From Bacteroidales bacterium (GTDB lineage: Bacteria > Bacteroidota > Bacteroidia > Bacteroidales > UBA932), in the NCBI GenBank assembly GCA_012728975.1, contig JAAYDZ010000027.1:1-64000 (forward strand): DNA of 64,000 nucleotides, written 5' to 3'. Below, piece after piece: positions 24,647-33,636 of this stretch. Position 1 is the first letter of the stretch. Each line of letters begins with the position of its first letter. The translations under genes and the position numbers were made by a program. The notes under the pieces are model-generated. The model had not been told where the DNA came from and searched no databases. It saw only the letters and a list, made by a program, of their open reading frames with translations.

Positions 24647-26776
24647 ATGAGACCAAATTTTAAAGATATCAAATATACAGGATCCTCTGCAGAATGTTGC
24701 ATTAAAGAGCATATGACTTCCTGGAGTACTCCGGAAAAGATAGAAGTGAAATCGATCTATACTGAAAAGGATCTCGAAGGTATGGAGCACCTTGGTTATG
24801 CGGCCGGTATTCCACCTTATCTCCGTGGACCCTATTCTACAATGTACGTTATGAGGCCATGGACAATTCGTCAGTATGCAGGTTTTTCCACTGCAGAAGA
24901 ATCCAACGCCTTTTATCGCCGTAACCTGGCAGCAGGTCAGAAAGGCCTTTCCGTAGCATTTGACCTCGCTACACACCGTGGATATGACGCAGATCACCCG
25001 AGGGTGGTAGGTGATGTAGGCAAGGCAGGTGTAAGTATCTGTTCCGTGGAGGATATGAAGGTTCTTTTCGACCAGATTCCTCTCGGAAAAATGTCTGTGT
25101 CAATGACAATGAACGGTGCTGTTCTCCCTATCATGGCCTTCTACATCGTGGCTGGTCTTGAGCAGGGTGTGAAACTCGAAGAGATGGCAGGTACTATCCA
25201 GAATGACATTCTCAAGGAGTTCATGGTGCGTAATACCTACATTTATCCCCCTGAGTTTTCTATGAGAATCATCGGTGACATTTTCGCCTATACCTCCCAG
25301 TTTATGCCTAAGTTCAATACCATCTCAATCTCCGGCTATCATATGCAGGAGGCAGGTGCCACCAGCGATATTGAGATGGCTTATACTCTGGCTGACGGTC
25401 TTGAGTACCTTCGTACAGGTATCAAGGCAGGTATTGACGTAGATGCTTTCGCACCCCGCCTTTCATTCTTCTGGGCTATCGGCATGAATCATTTCATGGA
25501 GATAGCAAAGATGCGTGCAGCACGTATGATTTGGGCCAAACTGGTCAATCAATTTAATCCCAAGAACCCTAAATCCCTCTCTCTGAGGACACACTGCCAG
25601 ACTTCAGGCTGGTCCCTCACAGAGCAGGATCCATTCAACAACGTTGCCAGGACCTGTATTGAGGCGATGGGCGCTGTTCTGGGCCACACCCAGTCACTCC
25701 ACACCAATGCTCTCGACGAGGCTATTGCACTTCCTACAGATTTCTCCGCACGTATTGCACGTAACACTCAGATCTATATTCAGGAAGAGACAAATGTGTG
25801 TCGCTCCATAGATCCTTGGGCGGGTTCATATTATGTTGAGAGCCTGACCAAAGAGATAGCACATAGAGCTTGGGGTCTTATTGAGGAGATCGAGAAGCTC
25901 GGCGGTATGGCCAAAGCCATCGAGACCGGTCTTCCCAAACTCCGTATCGAAGAGGCAGCTGCCCGTAAACAGGCACGCATCGATTCAGGCCTCGAGAAGA
26001 TCATCGGTGTCAATCAGTACAGACTTGATAAGGAAGATCCTATCGAGATTCTCGATGTTGACAACACCAAGGTTCGTGAGTCACAGATCAAGAGGCTCAA
26101 AGAGCTTCGTGCCAACAGGGATGAGGTAAAGGTAAAGGCTGCTCTTGACGCTATCACACATGCGGTAGAAACCAAGTCAGGTAACTTGCTTGCATTGGCG
26201 GTTGAAGCAGCAAAGGTACGTGCTACCCTCGGTGAGATTTCAGATGCATGTGAGAAAATAGTAGGCAGATATAAAGCAGTTATACGTATGAACACAGGTG
26301 TTTACTCTTCAGAGGTAAAGAATGACTCTGATTTTGAAAAGGCAAAAGCAATGGTTGCCGAGTTTGCAAAGAAGGAGGGCCGTCAGCCCCGTATTATGGT
26401 TGCTAAACTTGGCCAGGATGGTCATGACAGAGGTGCTAAAGTGGTTGCTACAGGTTATGCCGACTGTGGTTTTGACGTGGATATGGGACCTCTTTTCCAG
26501 ACTCCAGAAGAAGCAGCAAAACAGGCAGTGGAGAATGACGTGCATGTAGTGGGCGTATCATCACTCGCAGCAGGCCACAAGACTCTTGTTCCTCAAATTG
26601 TGGGTGAACTTGCCAAACTCGGTCGTGAAGATATTCTCGTGATTGTGGGTGGTGTAATCCCTGCACAGGACTACGATGAACTTTACAAGGCAGGAGCGAT
26701 GGCTATTTTTGGTCCGGGCACACCGATTGCAACTGCAGCCATCAAGATGATGGAGATATTAAACCAGAGGTTTTAA
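24647..26776 (+). CDS. mutB: Methylmalonyl-CoA mutase large subunit, B12-dependent
   Basis: Catalytic subunit carrying adenosylcobalamin. The substrate barrel covers about residues 1-560 ([40 protein letters not shown]). The C-terminal B12 domain begins around 575 with the base-off motif DGHDRG, whose His replaces the lower cobalt ligand, followed by [10 protein letters not shown] and VIVGGVIP. I start at ATG 24647 ([10 protein letters not shown], 709 residues); a TTG nine bases upstream is the alternative. With mutA this is the core of succinate-to-propionate fermentation. The epimerase, decarboxylase and MeaB chaperone genes are not in the window. The stop codon is part of the 18-bp hairpin that follows. 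Confidence 0.98.
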   Translation: MRPNFKDIKYTGSSAECCIKEHMTSWSTPEKIEVKSIYTEKDLEGMEHLGYAAGIPPYLRGPYSTMYVMRPWTIRQYAGFSTAEESNAFYRRNLAAGQKGLSVAFDLATHRGYDADHPRVVGDVGKAGVSICSVEDMKVLFDQIPLGKMSVSMTMNGAVLPIMAFYIVAGLEQGVKLEEMAGTIQNDILKEFMVRNTYIYPPEFSMRIIGDIFAYTSQFMPKFNTISISGYHMQEAGATSDIEMAYTLADGLEYLRTGIKAGIDVDAFAPRLSFFWAIGMNHFMEIAKMRAARMIWAKLVNQFNPKNPKSLSLRTHCQTSGWSLTEQDPFNNVARTCIEAMGAVLGHTQSLHTNALDEAIALPTDFSARIARNTQIYIQEETNVCRSIDPWAGSYYVESLTKEIAHRAWGLIEEIEKLGGMAKAIETGLPKLRIEEAAARKQARIDSGLEKIIGVNQYRLDKEDPIEILDVDNTKVRESQIKRLKELRANRDEVKVKAALDAITHAVETKSGNLLALAVEAAKVRATLGEISDACEKIVGRYKAVIRMNTGVYSSEVKNDSDFEKAKAMVAEFAKKEGRQPRIMVAKLGQDGHDRGAKVVATGYADCGFDVDMGPLFQTPEEAAKQAVENDVHVVGVSSLAAGHKTLVPQIVGELAKLGREDILVIVGGVIPAQDYDELYKAGAMAIFGPGTPIATAAIKMMEILNQRF

Positions 26777-26813
26777 CAATTAAAGGGTTCGAGTCGCGAA
26801 CCCTTTAATTGTT
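26773..26813 (+). terminator. 18-bp perfect hairpin spanning the mutB stop codon
   Basis: TAACAATTAAAGGGTTCG (26773-26790) and CGAACCCTTTAATTGTTA (26796-26813) pair perfectly around the loop AGTCG. The stem takes in the TAA of mutB. It lacks a T-run, so termination may be imperfect or the structure may protect the 3' end. A weaker structure (GGTGC with GCACC) follows within 30 bases. Confidence 0.65.
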
Positions 26814-26862
26814 AAAGGTGCGTGGTAGCCCGCACCACGAAACTCGTATCGCGCAACCCGAA

Positions 26863-26899
26863 TAAATAAAAAAGAAGCTCCCTTCGAAAAGGGAGCTTC
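26863..26899 (-). terminator. Intrinsic terminator of rpsU
   Basis: On the minus strand an 11-bp perfect stem (26889-26899 with 26874-26884) and four-base loop is followed by a run of six T and then ATTTATT (26873 down to 26863). This is a textbook Rho-independent terminator about 50 bases after the rpsU stop. It faces the mutB hairpin. Confidence 0.9.
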
Positions 26900-26946
26900 C
26901 AGCTATGAAAACGGTTTATATATGATTTTTTTGCAAAAATCCAAAG

Positions 26947-27138
26947 TTATTCGTCGAGTTGTTGCATTTTCTGAACATAGATAGCCTTTTGCTTTTGGGC
27001 CCTCCTTTTTACAGAAGGTTTCTCAAAGGTCTTACGTTTCCTGAGTTCGCGCAATGTGCCCGTCCTTTCAAATTTGCGTTTGAATTTTTTTAATGCTCTT
27101 TCAATATTTTCACCTTCCTTTACCGGTACGATAATCAT
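26947..27138 (-). CDS. rpsU: 30S ribosomal protein bS21
   Basis: Small-subunit protein of 63 residues, Lys/Arg-rich, with the standard opening MIIVPVKEGENIERALKKFK. In Bacteroidota ribosomes bS21, with bS6 and bS18, is known to hold the 16S rRNA tail in a pocket so that the anti-Shine-Dalgarno is not available; rpsU mRNA is a known exception with a strong Shine-Dalgarno, giving feedback on bS21 supply. The sequence here shows exactly that (27149-27158). Monocistronic: own promoter upstream and own terminator at 26863-26899. It is oriented away from xerC and hpf, whereas in many Bacteroidota the three are in one direction. Confidence 0.97.
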   Translation of the reverse strand: MIIVPVKEGENIERALKKFKRKFERTGTLRELRKRKTFEKPSVKRRAQKQKAIYVQKMQQLDE

Positions 27139-27148
27139 TGTTCAGTAA

Positions 27149-27158
27149 CACCTCCTTT
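27149..27158 (-). promoter_or_regulatory. Strong Shine-Dalgarno of rpsU
   Basis: On the minus strand AAGGAGGTGT, a full complement of the 16S 3' tail core, lies 10-11 bases before the ATG at 27138. Other starts in this window generally lack such a site. In Bacteroidota this is the established signature of bS21 autoregulation. Confidence 0.85.
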
Positions 27159-27170
27159 TTTTTGTGGCCA

Positions 27171-27201
27171 CAAATATAAGCAGGTTTTTTGGTTTGACAA
27201 A
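27171..27201 (-). promoter_or_regulatory. Consensus promoter of rpsU
   Basis: Minus-strand TTTG at 27198-27201 and TATATTTG at 27171-27178 are separated by exactly 19 bases, the Bacteroidota optimum. The predicted transcript starts near 27164, leaving a leader of about 25 bases that contains little except the Shine-Dalgarno. Confidence 0.75.
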
Positions 27202-27219
27202 TTATTGGAGAAAAAAATG

Positions 27220-27227
27220 TATTTTTG
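27220..27227 (+). promoter_or_regulatory. -7 box TATTTTTG before hutU
   Basis: TATTTTTG lies 31 bases upstream of the hutU ATG. The nearest TTTG (27193-27196) is 23 bases away and overlaps the -33 zone of the divergent rpsU promoter, so the two promoters may compete. Confidence 0.5.
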
Positions 27228-27258
27228 TAAGTAACATACAAAAGAACAATAACATAAA

Positions 27259-29274
27259 ATGGAAAATAAGGAATTGAAACGCTTTCGGGAGTTGGTCGTG
27301 CAGGGAATTCCTGCCCAGCTTCCACCCCCTGCAAAATATGACAACGAAATCAGCCACGCGCCAAAACGTAAAGATATACTGACTAGAGAGGAGAAAGTAC
27401 TTGCTCTTAAAAATGCTCTCCGATATTTCCCAAAAAAGCACCACAAGGAACTTTCGGCTGACTTTGCACGAGAACTCGAGAGCTACGGAAGAATCTATAT
27501 GTATCGTTTCCGTCCTGAATATACTATAACTGCGCGTTCGATAGATGCCTTTCCTCATCAATCCCGCCAGGCAGCTGCAATTATGCTGATGCTCAGCAAT
27601 AATCTAGATTATGCCGTAGCACAGCATCCGCACGAACTTATCACCTATGGTGGCAACGGAGCAGTTTTCCAAAACTGGGCGCAGTATCTTATCACGATGA
27701 AGTATCTCTCTCAGATGACCGACGAGCAGACTCTTGTACTCTATAGTGGTCATCCGATGGGACTCTTTCCTTCTCATAAGGAGGCTCCCCGTCTAGTGAT
27801 TACCAACGGTATGGTGATACCCAACTACTCTTCAAGGGATCATTGGGAGAAGTTCAATGCGCTGGGAGTGTCGCAGTATGGACAGATGACTGCGGGCTCC
27901 TTCATGTATATAGGTCCCCAAGGTATTGTGCATGGTACTACTATTACTGTACTAAATGCTGCAAGGATGAAAAATAAAGGCAGTGACGACGTTAGAGGCA
28001 AGATCTTCGTAAGCTCTGGATTGGGAGGTATGTCAGGAGCCCAACCCAAGGCGGCAGTAATTGCCGGAGTGGTGGGTATAGTGGCTGAAATCAATCCTAA
28101 AGCAGTTAGCAAGCGTTATAAACAGGGTTGGGTGGATGAGGTATATACGGATTGTGATCTTCTTATAGATAGGGCGCTAAAAGCAAGTGCAGCGCGTGAA
28201 GCAGTCTCTCTCGCATATCAGGGCAATGTTGTGGATCTTTGGGAGCGTCTTGCCGATAGAAATATAAAGGTGGACCTGGGCAGTGACCAGACCTCGCTCC
28301 ACAATCCATTTGCAGGCGGTTATTATCCTGCCGGTTTATCCTTTGAGGAGTCAAACAGGATGATGGCACAGGAGCCAGGACGATTTAAAGATGAGGTCTA
28401 TAAGACCCTTCGCAGACATGTAGATGCGATCAACCGACTTACCGCCCGCGGGATGTATTTCTTTGATTATGGAAATGCTTTCCTTCTGGAGGCATCCAGG
28501 GCGGGTGCAAATATCATGACAGCCGACGGCAAATTCCGTTATCCTTCCTATGTGCAAGATATTATGGGACCTCTTTTCTTCGACTACGGATTTGGTCCTT
28601 ACCGTTGGGTCTGTACATCCTCAAGAGCGGAAGATCTGGCTGTCACTGATGCTCTTGCGATAGAGGTGCAGGAAGAGATTTTGCGCACAGCACCTGTAGA
28701 GATTCAACCGCAGCTTAGGGACAATATCCACTGGATCAGGGAGGCAGCAGCAAACAACTTGGTAGTGGGCTCACAGGCACGCATACTCTATGCTGATGCA
28801 GAAGGACGCATAAAGATAGCTCTTGCAATGAACAAAGCAATCCGCGAGGGAAGAGTTAGTGCTCCTATTGTGCTGGGACGTGATCATCACGATGTTTCGG
28901 GTACTGACTCTCCTTTTAGGGAGACTGCAAATATCTATGACGGATCTTCCTTCACAGCTGATATGGCTGTACACAATGTCATAGGAGATGCTTTCCGTGG
29001 TGCCACATGGGTTTCAATCCACAACGGTGGCGGAGTAGGTTGGGGAGAGGTGATAAACGGTGGATTTGGAATGGTGATAGATGGCAGTGAGGAGTCGGAT
29101 CGCAGGATCAAAGCGATGCTTCACTGGGATGTCAACAATGGTATTGCACGCCGTAGCTGGGCACGTAATGAAGGTGCTATTTTCGCCATCAAACGTGAAA
29201 TGGAGCGCACTCCTCTGCTTAGGGTAACTCTGCCCAATATCGCAGATGACGATTTGGTAGAGAGCTGTTTCTGA
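27259..29274 (+). CDS. hutU: Urocanate hydratase
   Basis: Second enzyme of histidine breakdown, turning urocanate into imidazolone propionate with a tightly bound NAD+ as electrophile. The 671-residue length is that of the long form found in Bacteroidota (the enterobacterial form is about 555). Typical blocks are TYGGNGAVFQNWAQY, YSGHPMGLFPSH, GPQGIVHGTT, SGLGGMSGAQPKA and SIHNGGGVGWGE. The other hut genes (hutH, hutI, ftcD, fchA) that normally flank it in Bacteroidota are absent on both sides; instead rpsU diverges upstream and xerC follows 7 bases later. It may still work with hut genes elsewhere. Confidence 0.97.
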   Translation: MENKELKRFRELVVQGIPAQLPPPAKYDNEISHAPKRKDILTREEKVLALKNALRYFPKKHHKELSADFARELESYGRIYMYRFRPEYTITARSIDAFPHQSRQAAAIMLMLSNNLDYAVAQHPHELITYGGNGAVFQNWAQYLITMKYLSQMTDEQTLVLYSGHPMGLFPSHKEAPRLVITNGMVIPNYSSRDHWEKFNALGVSQYGQMTAGSFMYIGPQGIVHGTTITVLNAARMKNKGSDDVRGKIFVSSGLGGMSGAQPKAAVIAGVVGIVAEINPKAVSKRYKQGWVDEVYTDCDLLIDRALKASAAREAVSLAYQGNVVDLWERLADRNIKVDLGSDQTSLHNPFAGGYYPAGLSFEESNRMMAQEPGRFKDEVYKTLRRHVDAINRLTARGMYFFDYGNAFLLEASRAGANIMTADGKFRYPSYVQDIMGPLFFDYGFGPYRWVCTSSRAEDLAVTDALAIEVQEEILRTAPVEIQPQLRDNIHWIREAAANNLVVGSQARILYADAEGRIKIALAMNKAIREGRVSAPIVLGRDHHDVSGTDSPFRETANIYDGSSFTADMAVHNVIGDAFRGATWVSIHNGGGVGWGEVINGGFGMVIDGSEESDRRIKAMLHWDVNNGIARRSWARNEGAIFAIKREMERTPLLRVTLPNIADDDLVESCF

Positions 29275-29281
29275 TCATTTC

Positions 29282-30226
29282 ATGAAGATAATTGATTCAT
29301 TCATCGATTGGCTCGGAGTCCAGAAAAGGTATTCCCCGCGCACACTGGTTCTCTACCGGAATGCGGTGGGTGAATTTTATGACTATATATTTCCAGAAGG
29401 CGAAATAGAGGCAGGAGAGGAGATCTCTGTTCTCACTCCTCTCAATATTCGTGGTTTCATCGCCATAGGACTTGAGAGCGGACTTTCCGCCCGTACAATG
29501 AATTTGAAACTGGCGGCTTTGAGCAGCTACTGCTCATATCTGATGAAACAGGGAGTGATCCCATCAAATCCTGTCAAAAAGGTATTTCGCCCTAAGGAGG
29601 ATAAAAAGCTTCCGGAGTTTTATACCGAGAAGGCAATGGGTAATTACTTCGAATCTTTGACTGAAGAAAAGAAAGAACAGGAAGGGGAGGAACCCTTTTC
29701 GGTTTTGCGTAACAGGACCATACTTTTGTTGCTTTATAGCAGTGGAATTCGCCGCGCAGAACTTTGCGGTCTGAAAATCACTGACTTCGATCCGGAAAGG
29801 TCGGTAATAAGGATTTTGGGTAAGGGTGATAAATTGAGAGAAATACCAATTCCTTATGTTATATGTCAGGAATTATTGTTATATTTGGAAAGAATTAACA
29901 GGGAGTTTCCAGGCAACAGTGACGGATACTTCTTTTTGACCGATGCCGGACGGCAACTTTATCCGGCTTTTGTTAATAATGTAGTCAAAAAGGAACTTGA
30001 GAAGGTAGAAGGTTTTACGGGGCGCAAATCGCCACACCTGCTGAGGCATTCACTTGCGACACACCTGCTCAACCGTGGTGCTGACCTCAATAGTATCAAA
30101 GAGATACTGGGCCATTCATCCCTTGCTGCGACACAGATTTACACACACAATTCGTTCGAACAGCTAAAGAACGCATACTTAACAGCTCATCCAAGAGCAA
30201 AAAACGGAGGTAATAATGGAAATTAA
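29282..30226 (+). CDS. xerC: Tyrosine recombinase XerC/XerD-type
   Basis: Chromosome-dimer resolvase or related integrase, 314 residues. The N-terminal SAM-like DNA-binding domain (about 1-95, RYSPRTLVLYRNAV) leads to the catalytic domain with Arg in SGIRRAELCGL (near 157), the catalytic Lys near 181, HLLRHSLATHL (His-x2-Arg near 258), LGHSS and the nucleophile Tyr in TQIYTHN near 289. It is followed immediately by hpf, as in most Bacteroidota, which argues for the housekeeping recombinase rather than a phage or transposon integrase. It begins 7 bases after hutU and overlaps hpf by 11 bases. Confidence 0.9.
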   Translation: MKIIDSFIDWLGVQKRYSPRTLVLYRNAVGEFYDYIFPEGEIEAGEEISVLTPLNIRGFIAIGLESGLSARTMNLKLAALSSYCSYLMKQGVIPSNPVKKVFRPKEDKKLPEFYTEKAMGNYFESLTEEKKEQEGEEPFSVLRNRTILLLLYSSGIRRAELCGLKITDFDPERSVIRILGKGDKLREIPIPYVICQELLLYLERINREFPGNSDGYFFLTDAGRQLYPAFVNNVVKKELEKVEGFTGRKSPHLLRHSLATHLLNRGADLNSIKEILGHSSLAATQIYTHNSFEQLKNAYLTAHPRAKNGGNNGN

Positions 30227-30506
30227 AGTTCAATCAATCAAATTCGATGCAGACCAGAAGCTGCTTGATTTCATCGACAAAAAGGTAGGTAGGATCGACA
30301 AGTACTACGAAGATATCGTGCGTACCGAAGTCAACCTCTCATTGCGTGCAGACCCACAAAACAAAAATGTCAAGATTATCGTCTACATTCCGGGTACAGA
30401 AATTATTGTAGAAAAGAATGCCGACACATTTGAGGAGGCTATCGTAGATTGCGTAGGAGTTCTCAAAGGTGCTCTTGTATCGGCTAAGGAGAAACGATTT
30501 AAATAG
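30216..30506 (+). CDS. hpf: Ribosome hibernation-promoting factor (short HPF/RaiA)
   Basis: A 96-residue beta-alpha-beta-beta-beta-alpha protein that binds the decoding region of idle 30S subunits in stationary phase. It shows the family pattern MEIKVQSIKFDADQKLLDFI and a basic end (SAKEKRFK). It starts within the last codons of xerC. The sequence GGAGGT (30206-30211) lies 4 bases before the ATG, inside the xerC coding region, which may be a second Shine-Dalgarno in a genome that seldom uses them. The tRNA-tuf cluster that commonly follows hpf in this phylum is absent; the stop is only 2 bases from the convergent lplA stop. Confidence 0.93.
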   Translation: MEIKVQSIKFDADQKLLDFIDKKVGRIDKYYEDIVRTEVNLSLRADPQNKNVKIIVYIPGTEIIVEKNADTFEEAIVDCVGVLKGALVSAKEKRFK

Positions 30507-30508
30507 TT

Positions 30509-31486
30509 TTAGAAAAATAATAGCGTCAGCTCCTCAGGGCTGATTCCGCAAAAATAGTCACCGGCTGCCACTTCATTGAGGCGGCCGGAAATTTTTTCAG
30601 GAGTGTGCTCTATGCCGCACATCAGATTACAGAACTCCTCCACGGGTTTATTAAAAAAGAAGTCTCCTCTTATTTCCAGGGCGGAAATTTTTCCGGAGGA
30701 GACATCAAAAGAGATCTCTACCAGACCGGCGGGAAATTTTTTAACCTTGTTTAGAGCATATTTGGGCGAAGCTCCAAAATTCCAAGAATCTTTGCGGTAT
30801 TTTGACTCCGCAATGGACTCAATTGAGCGCAAATCCTCTTCACTCCATCTATAGGGTATATATTCGCGACCTACATAATCTGCCAGATAATCCATAAATT
30901 CTACAACATCCATCTTTTCGGAAAGATGCTCAGCAATGTTGGTAACTCTTGAGCGGTGAGACTTGACTGCTTTTCCATCAAACTTTTCCGGACGCTCTTT
31001 TAGTGCATTTGCCAGGGAATTCATTGAGGCACTGAAAAGCAGTGTTCCATGTTGCATCACGCGGTCTTTTGAAAAGCACATCGCATTGCCGGAAAACTTT
31101 TTCCCATCAATCACCAAATCGTTGCGTCCTTCCAGATATGCCTCAACTCCTAGAGAGTGGAGTGCATCCAGAATAGGTTTGGTGTAACTGCGGAACATCT
31201 CATTACTCTCCTGACGAGAAATTCCACTCTCGAAAAAAGAGAAATTGACATTGCCGAGGTCGTGAAAAACCGCACCCCCTCCACTCAATCTGCGCACCAC
31301 AGGGATTCCATTAGCAGCAACCCATTCGGTGTCAATTTCAGCATAAGCGTTTTGGTTACGGCCAACAATAATTGAGTCTGCATTTCGCCAGAGACGAAAG
31401 ACACTCTCACTGAAATTCTCGAGGAGATACTCTTCAGCAGCGAGATTCCAGCTGGGATCGGTAGTGATATCGTGTATCAGGAGCAT
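30509..31486 (-). CDS. lplA: Lipoate-protein ligase
   Basis: Attaches lipoate, through lipoyl-AMP, to the E2 subunits of keto-acid dehydrogenases or to glycine-cleavage protein H. The 325 residues show the catalytic-domain motifs NPWN-like DPSWNLAAEEYLL, NADSIIVGRNQNAYAEI, RRLSGGGAVFHDLGNVNFSF and the binding Lys in DGKKFSGNA, then the small C-terminal accessory domain. Salvage of external lipoate is implied; lipA and lipB are not visible here. It is the last gene of the hpt-adk-obg-PAP2-lplA unit, overlapping PAP2 by 10 bases. Confidence 0.93.
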   Translation of the reverse strand: MLLIHDITTDPSWNLAAEEYLLENFSESVFRLWRNADSIIVGRNQNAYAEIDTEWVAANGIPVVRRLSGGGAVFHDLGNVNFSFFESGISRQESNEMFRSYTKPILDALHSLGVEAYLEGRNDLVIDGKKFSGNAMCFSKDRVMQHGTLLFSASMNSLANALKERPEKFDGKAVKSHRSRVTNIAEHLSEKMDVVEFMDYLADYVGREYIPYRWSEEDLRSIESIAESKYRKDSWNFGASPKYALNKVKKFPAGLVEISFDVSSGKISALEIRGDFFFNKPVEEFCNLMCGIEHTPEKISGRLNEVAAGDYFCGISPEELTLLFF

Positions 31487-32034
31487 GCTTTTCTTAAAAT
31501 GGTTTTGTAGATGAGCCAGAATAGATATGCAATCAGCAGGCCTAGCAATGCACCACCGATGATGTCTGCCGGATAGTGCTTACCCACATAAATCCTGCTG
31601 TAAGACACTAGTGTTGCCCAGACGAAAATCAAAATTGAGTAGACTCTTTTGCGGATAATCAGTGCAGTAAGAGCTGCAAAACAGAAGGTATTACAGGCGT
31701 GTCCGGAAACAAACCCGTAGAGAGATCCATGAGGTTCGAGTATCCTGACACTATTCGCCAACAAAGGCTCTTCGCATGGTCTAAGGCGTGCCACACTATC
31801 TTTTATGAATACAGATATGTGCTCGCTGGCGAGGTATGCCAGCACAATTACCGCTACTGCCAGTAGTGCAACTTTCCACTTCCTGGTAAAGAAAAGATAA
31901 ACCAGTACCGCTAAGTAGAGCGGCACCCAAACCCATACTTTTGAGAGGAACACCATTATCGGATCAAAGAAATCCGAATGCCACCCATTTAACAGGGTGA
32001 ACAATTTCATATCAAGTTCTATCAATTTCTCCAT
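31477..32034 (-). CDS. PAP2-family membrane phosphatase
   Basis: A 185-residue membrane protein of the type 2 phosphatidic-acid phosphatase family, with about five helices. The three active-site motifs are visible: [10 protein letters not shown] near residue 78, GFVSGHA near 104 and [16 protein letters not shown] near 152. Such enzymes dephosphorylate undecaprenyl diphosphate or lipid phosphates at the outer face of the inner membrane; which one is not decidable. I keep the start at 32034 because [17 protein letters not shown] fits homologues. This makes a 23-base overlap with obg; an ATG at 32010 would remove the overlap. Confidence 0.9.
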   Translation of the reverse strand: MEKLIELDMKLFTLLNGWHSDFFDPIMVFLSKVWVWVPLYLAVLVYLFFTRKWKVALLAVAVIVLAYLASEHISVFIKDSVARLRPCEEPLLANSVRILEPHGSLYGFVSGHACNTFCFAALTALIIRKRVYSILIFVWATLVSYSRIYVGKHYPADIIGGALLGLLIAYLFWLIYKTILRKACS

Positions 32035-33031
32035 CGGCGTTCAGAGTCTTCCAAAGCATATCTTTGAGTTGAGGTATTCCTTCACCGGTAAGCGAAGAGA
32101 TTAAAATATTAGGAATCTTATTGGGGAGATGCTTTTTAATCTCTTTTTTGAGTTCGTCATCAAGCATATCGGACTTAGTCACAGCCAAGAGTCGCTCCTT
32201 GTCCAGCAATTCCGGATTGTATTGTTTGAGCTCATTTAGTAATATCTTATACTCTTCGGCGATATCCTTGCTGTCAGCCGGTATCATGAAGAGCAGCATG
32301 GAATTGCGTTCTATATGCCTTAGAAATCTCAGTCCGAGACCTCTGCCTTCATGAGCTCCCTCTATAATGCCCGGAATATCCGCCATCACAAAAGATTTGT
32401 CATCGTAATAATTTACAATGCCTAGATTGGGCTCAAGCGTAGTAAATGCGTAGTCGGCTATCTTGGGCTTAGCTGCTGATACTACGGAGAGGAGAGTAGA
32501 TTTTCCTGCGTTGGGAAATCCCACCAACCCCACATCGGCCAGTATTTTCAATTCGAGGACAAACCATCCCTCGATACCCTCTTCACCGGGTTGGGCATAG
32601 CGAGGTGTACGATTGGTGGGGCTTTTGAAGTGATCGTTGCCAAGTCCGCCGCGACCACCCTGAGCAAGAATCATCTCCTGCCCGTCATCTACTATTTCAA
32701 AGAGTACTTCACCTGTCTCGCCATCTTTAGCTACCGTACCAAGGGGAACTTTAAGAATTATGTCTTTACCATCAGCTCCTGTGCGTAGTTGTCCACTGCC
32801 GTCACCCCCGTTTTCGGCTTTAATATGTTTGCGGTATTTGAGATGAATCAGAGTCCATAGTTGCTTGTCGCCCCTTAATATTATATGACCACCCCGTCCT
32901 CCGTCCCCACCGTCCGGTCCGCCTTTTTCCACATATTTCTCCCTGCGAAGGTGAGTGGAACCCTTACCTCCGTGTCCCGACTTGCAAAAGATACGGACAT
33001 AGTCTATAAAATTGGAGTTCTGACTTTTCAT
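32012..33031 (-). CDS. obg: Obg GTPase
   Basis: Ribosome-associated GTPase needed for large-subunit maturation and the stress response. The N-terminal glycine-rich Obg domain ([27 protein letters not shown] and [14 protein letters not shown]) covers residues about 8-160. The G domain shows [11 protein letters not shown] near 170, [16 protein letters not shown] near 218 and TKSD near 290. The C-terminal OCT extension is absent, so this is a short, 339-residue form, as in other Bacteroidota. It sits 5 bases downstream of adk. Confidence 0.96.
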   Translation of the reverse strand: MKSQNSNFIDYVRIFCKSGHGGKGSTHLRREKYVEKGGPDGGDGGRGGHIILRGDKQLWTLIHLKYRKHIKAENGGDGSGQLRTGADGKDIILKVPLGTVAKDGETGEVLFEIVDDGQEMILAQGGRGGLGNDHFKSPTNRTPRYAQPGEEGIEGWFVLELKILADVGLVGFPNAGKSTLLSVVSAAKPKIADYAFTTLEPNLGIVNYYDDKSFVMADIPGIIEGAHEGRGLGLRFLRHIERNSMLLFMIPADSKDIAEEYKILLNELKQYNPELLDKERLLAVTKSDMLDDELKKEIKKHLPNKIPNILISSLTGEGIPQLKDMLWKTLNADGEIDRT

Positions 33032-33036
33032 GATGA

Positions 33037-33612
33037 TTATGAAAGCCTTTCAATCAGGAGGGATATTTTGGCAAAAATGTCCTCAATCGTACCCTCTCCG
33101 TCAATTTCGTGGTATTTTTTCTGTTTCTTGTAATAGTCGATTAAAGGCTCAGTCTTGGTATGGTAGGTGGTGATACGGTTTTGTATAATCTCATCTTTCA
33201 TATCATCCTTGCGGTCTTCAATCATTGCACGATGGTGGATTCTATCTTTTACCGTGTCATCACTTATGATAATGGAGATCACACCGTTCACATGCATTCC
33301 GAGACTTTTTAGATAAGATTCGAAAGCAGACGCTTGTGCGGTTGTACGGGGAAATCCGTCAAATACGAAACCCGAAACATCCGGATTCTGAGCGATCTCA
33401 TTTCTGACTAATTTGAGGACCATTTCGTCCGGGACAAAGTTGCCGTCATCAATAAGGGCTTTGGCTATCTTTCCTAGTTTGGTGCCGGCTTTTATTTCGG
33501 CACGGAGAAGGTCTCCGGTGGAAATGTGTCTCAAATTATATTTTTCCACCATCAGCTTGGCTTGAGTGCCTTTTCCAGCGCCAGGCGGACCAAAAATTAT
33601 AAAATGTTTCAT
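33037..33612 (-). CDS. adk: Adenylate kinase
   Basis: Interconverts AMP + ATP and 2 ADP. P-loop [10 protein letters not shown] lies at residues 7-16, the AMP site in [16 protein letters not shown] near 84 and a short LID with DRIHHR. At 191 residues it is the short form without the zinc-binding LID. It is between hpt and obg, a conserved Bacteroidota grouping of purine salvage with ribosome assembly. Confidence 0.97.
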   Translation of the reverse strand: MKHFIIFGPPGAGKGTQAKLMVEKYNLRHISTGDLLRAEIKAGTKLGKIAKALIDDGNFVPDEMVLKLVRNEIAQNPDVSGFVFDGFPRTTAQASAFESYLKSLGMHVNGVISIIISDDTVKDRIHHRAMIEDRKDDMKDEIIQNRITTYHTKTEPLIDYYKKQKKYHEIDGEGTIEDIFAKISLLIERLS

Positions 33613-33636
33613 AGTAGATATGTCGTAAATAGTGTG

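Noticed and set aside
26780..26800. GGTTCGAGTC in the mutB hairpin looks like a tRNA T-arm.
   Set aside because: The surrounding bases form an 18-bp perfect hairpin and no acceptor, D or anticodon arms can be drawn.
29282..30226. Tyrosine recombinase as the integrase of a mobile island.
   Set aside because: It is paired with hpf as in the housekeeping xerC of the phylum, with no att-like repeats, phage or conjugation genes nearby.
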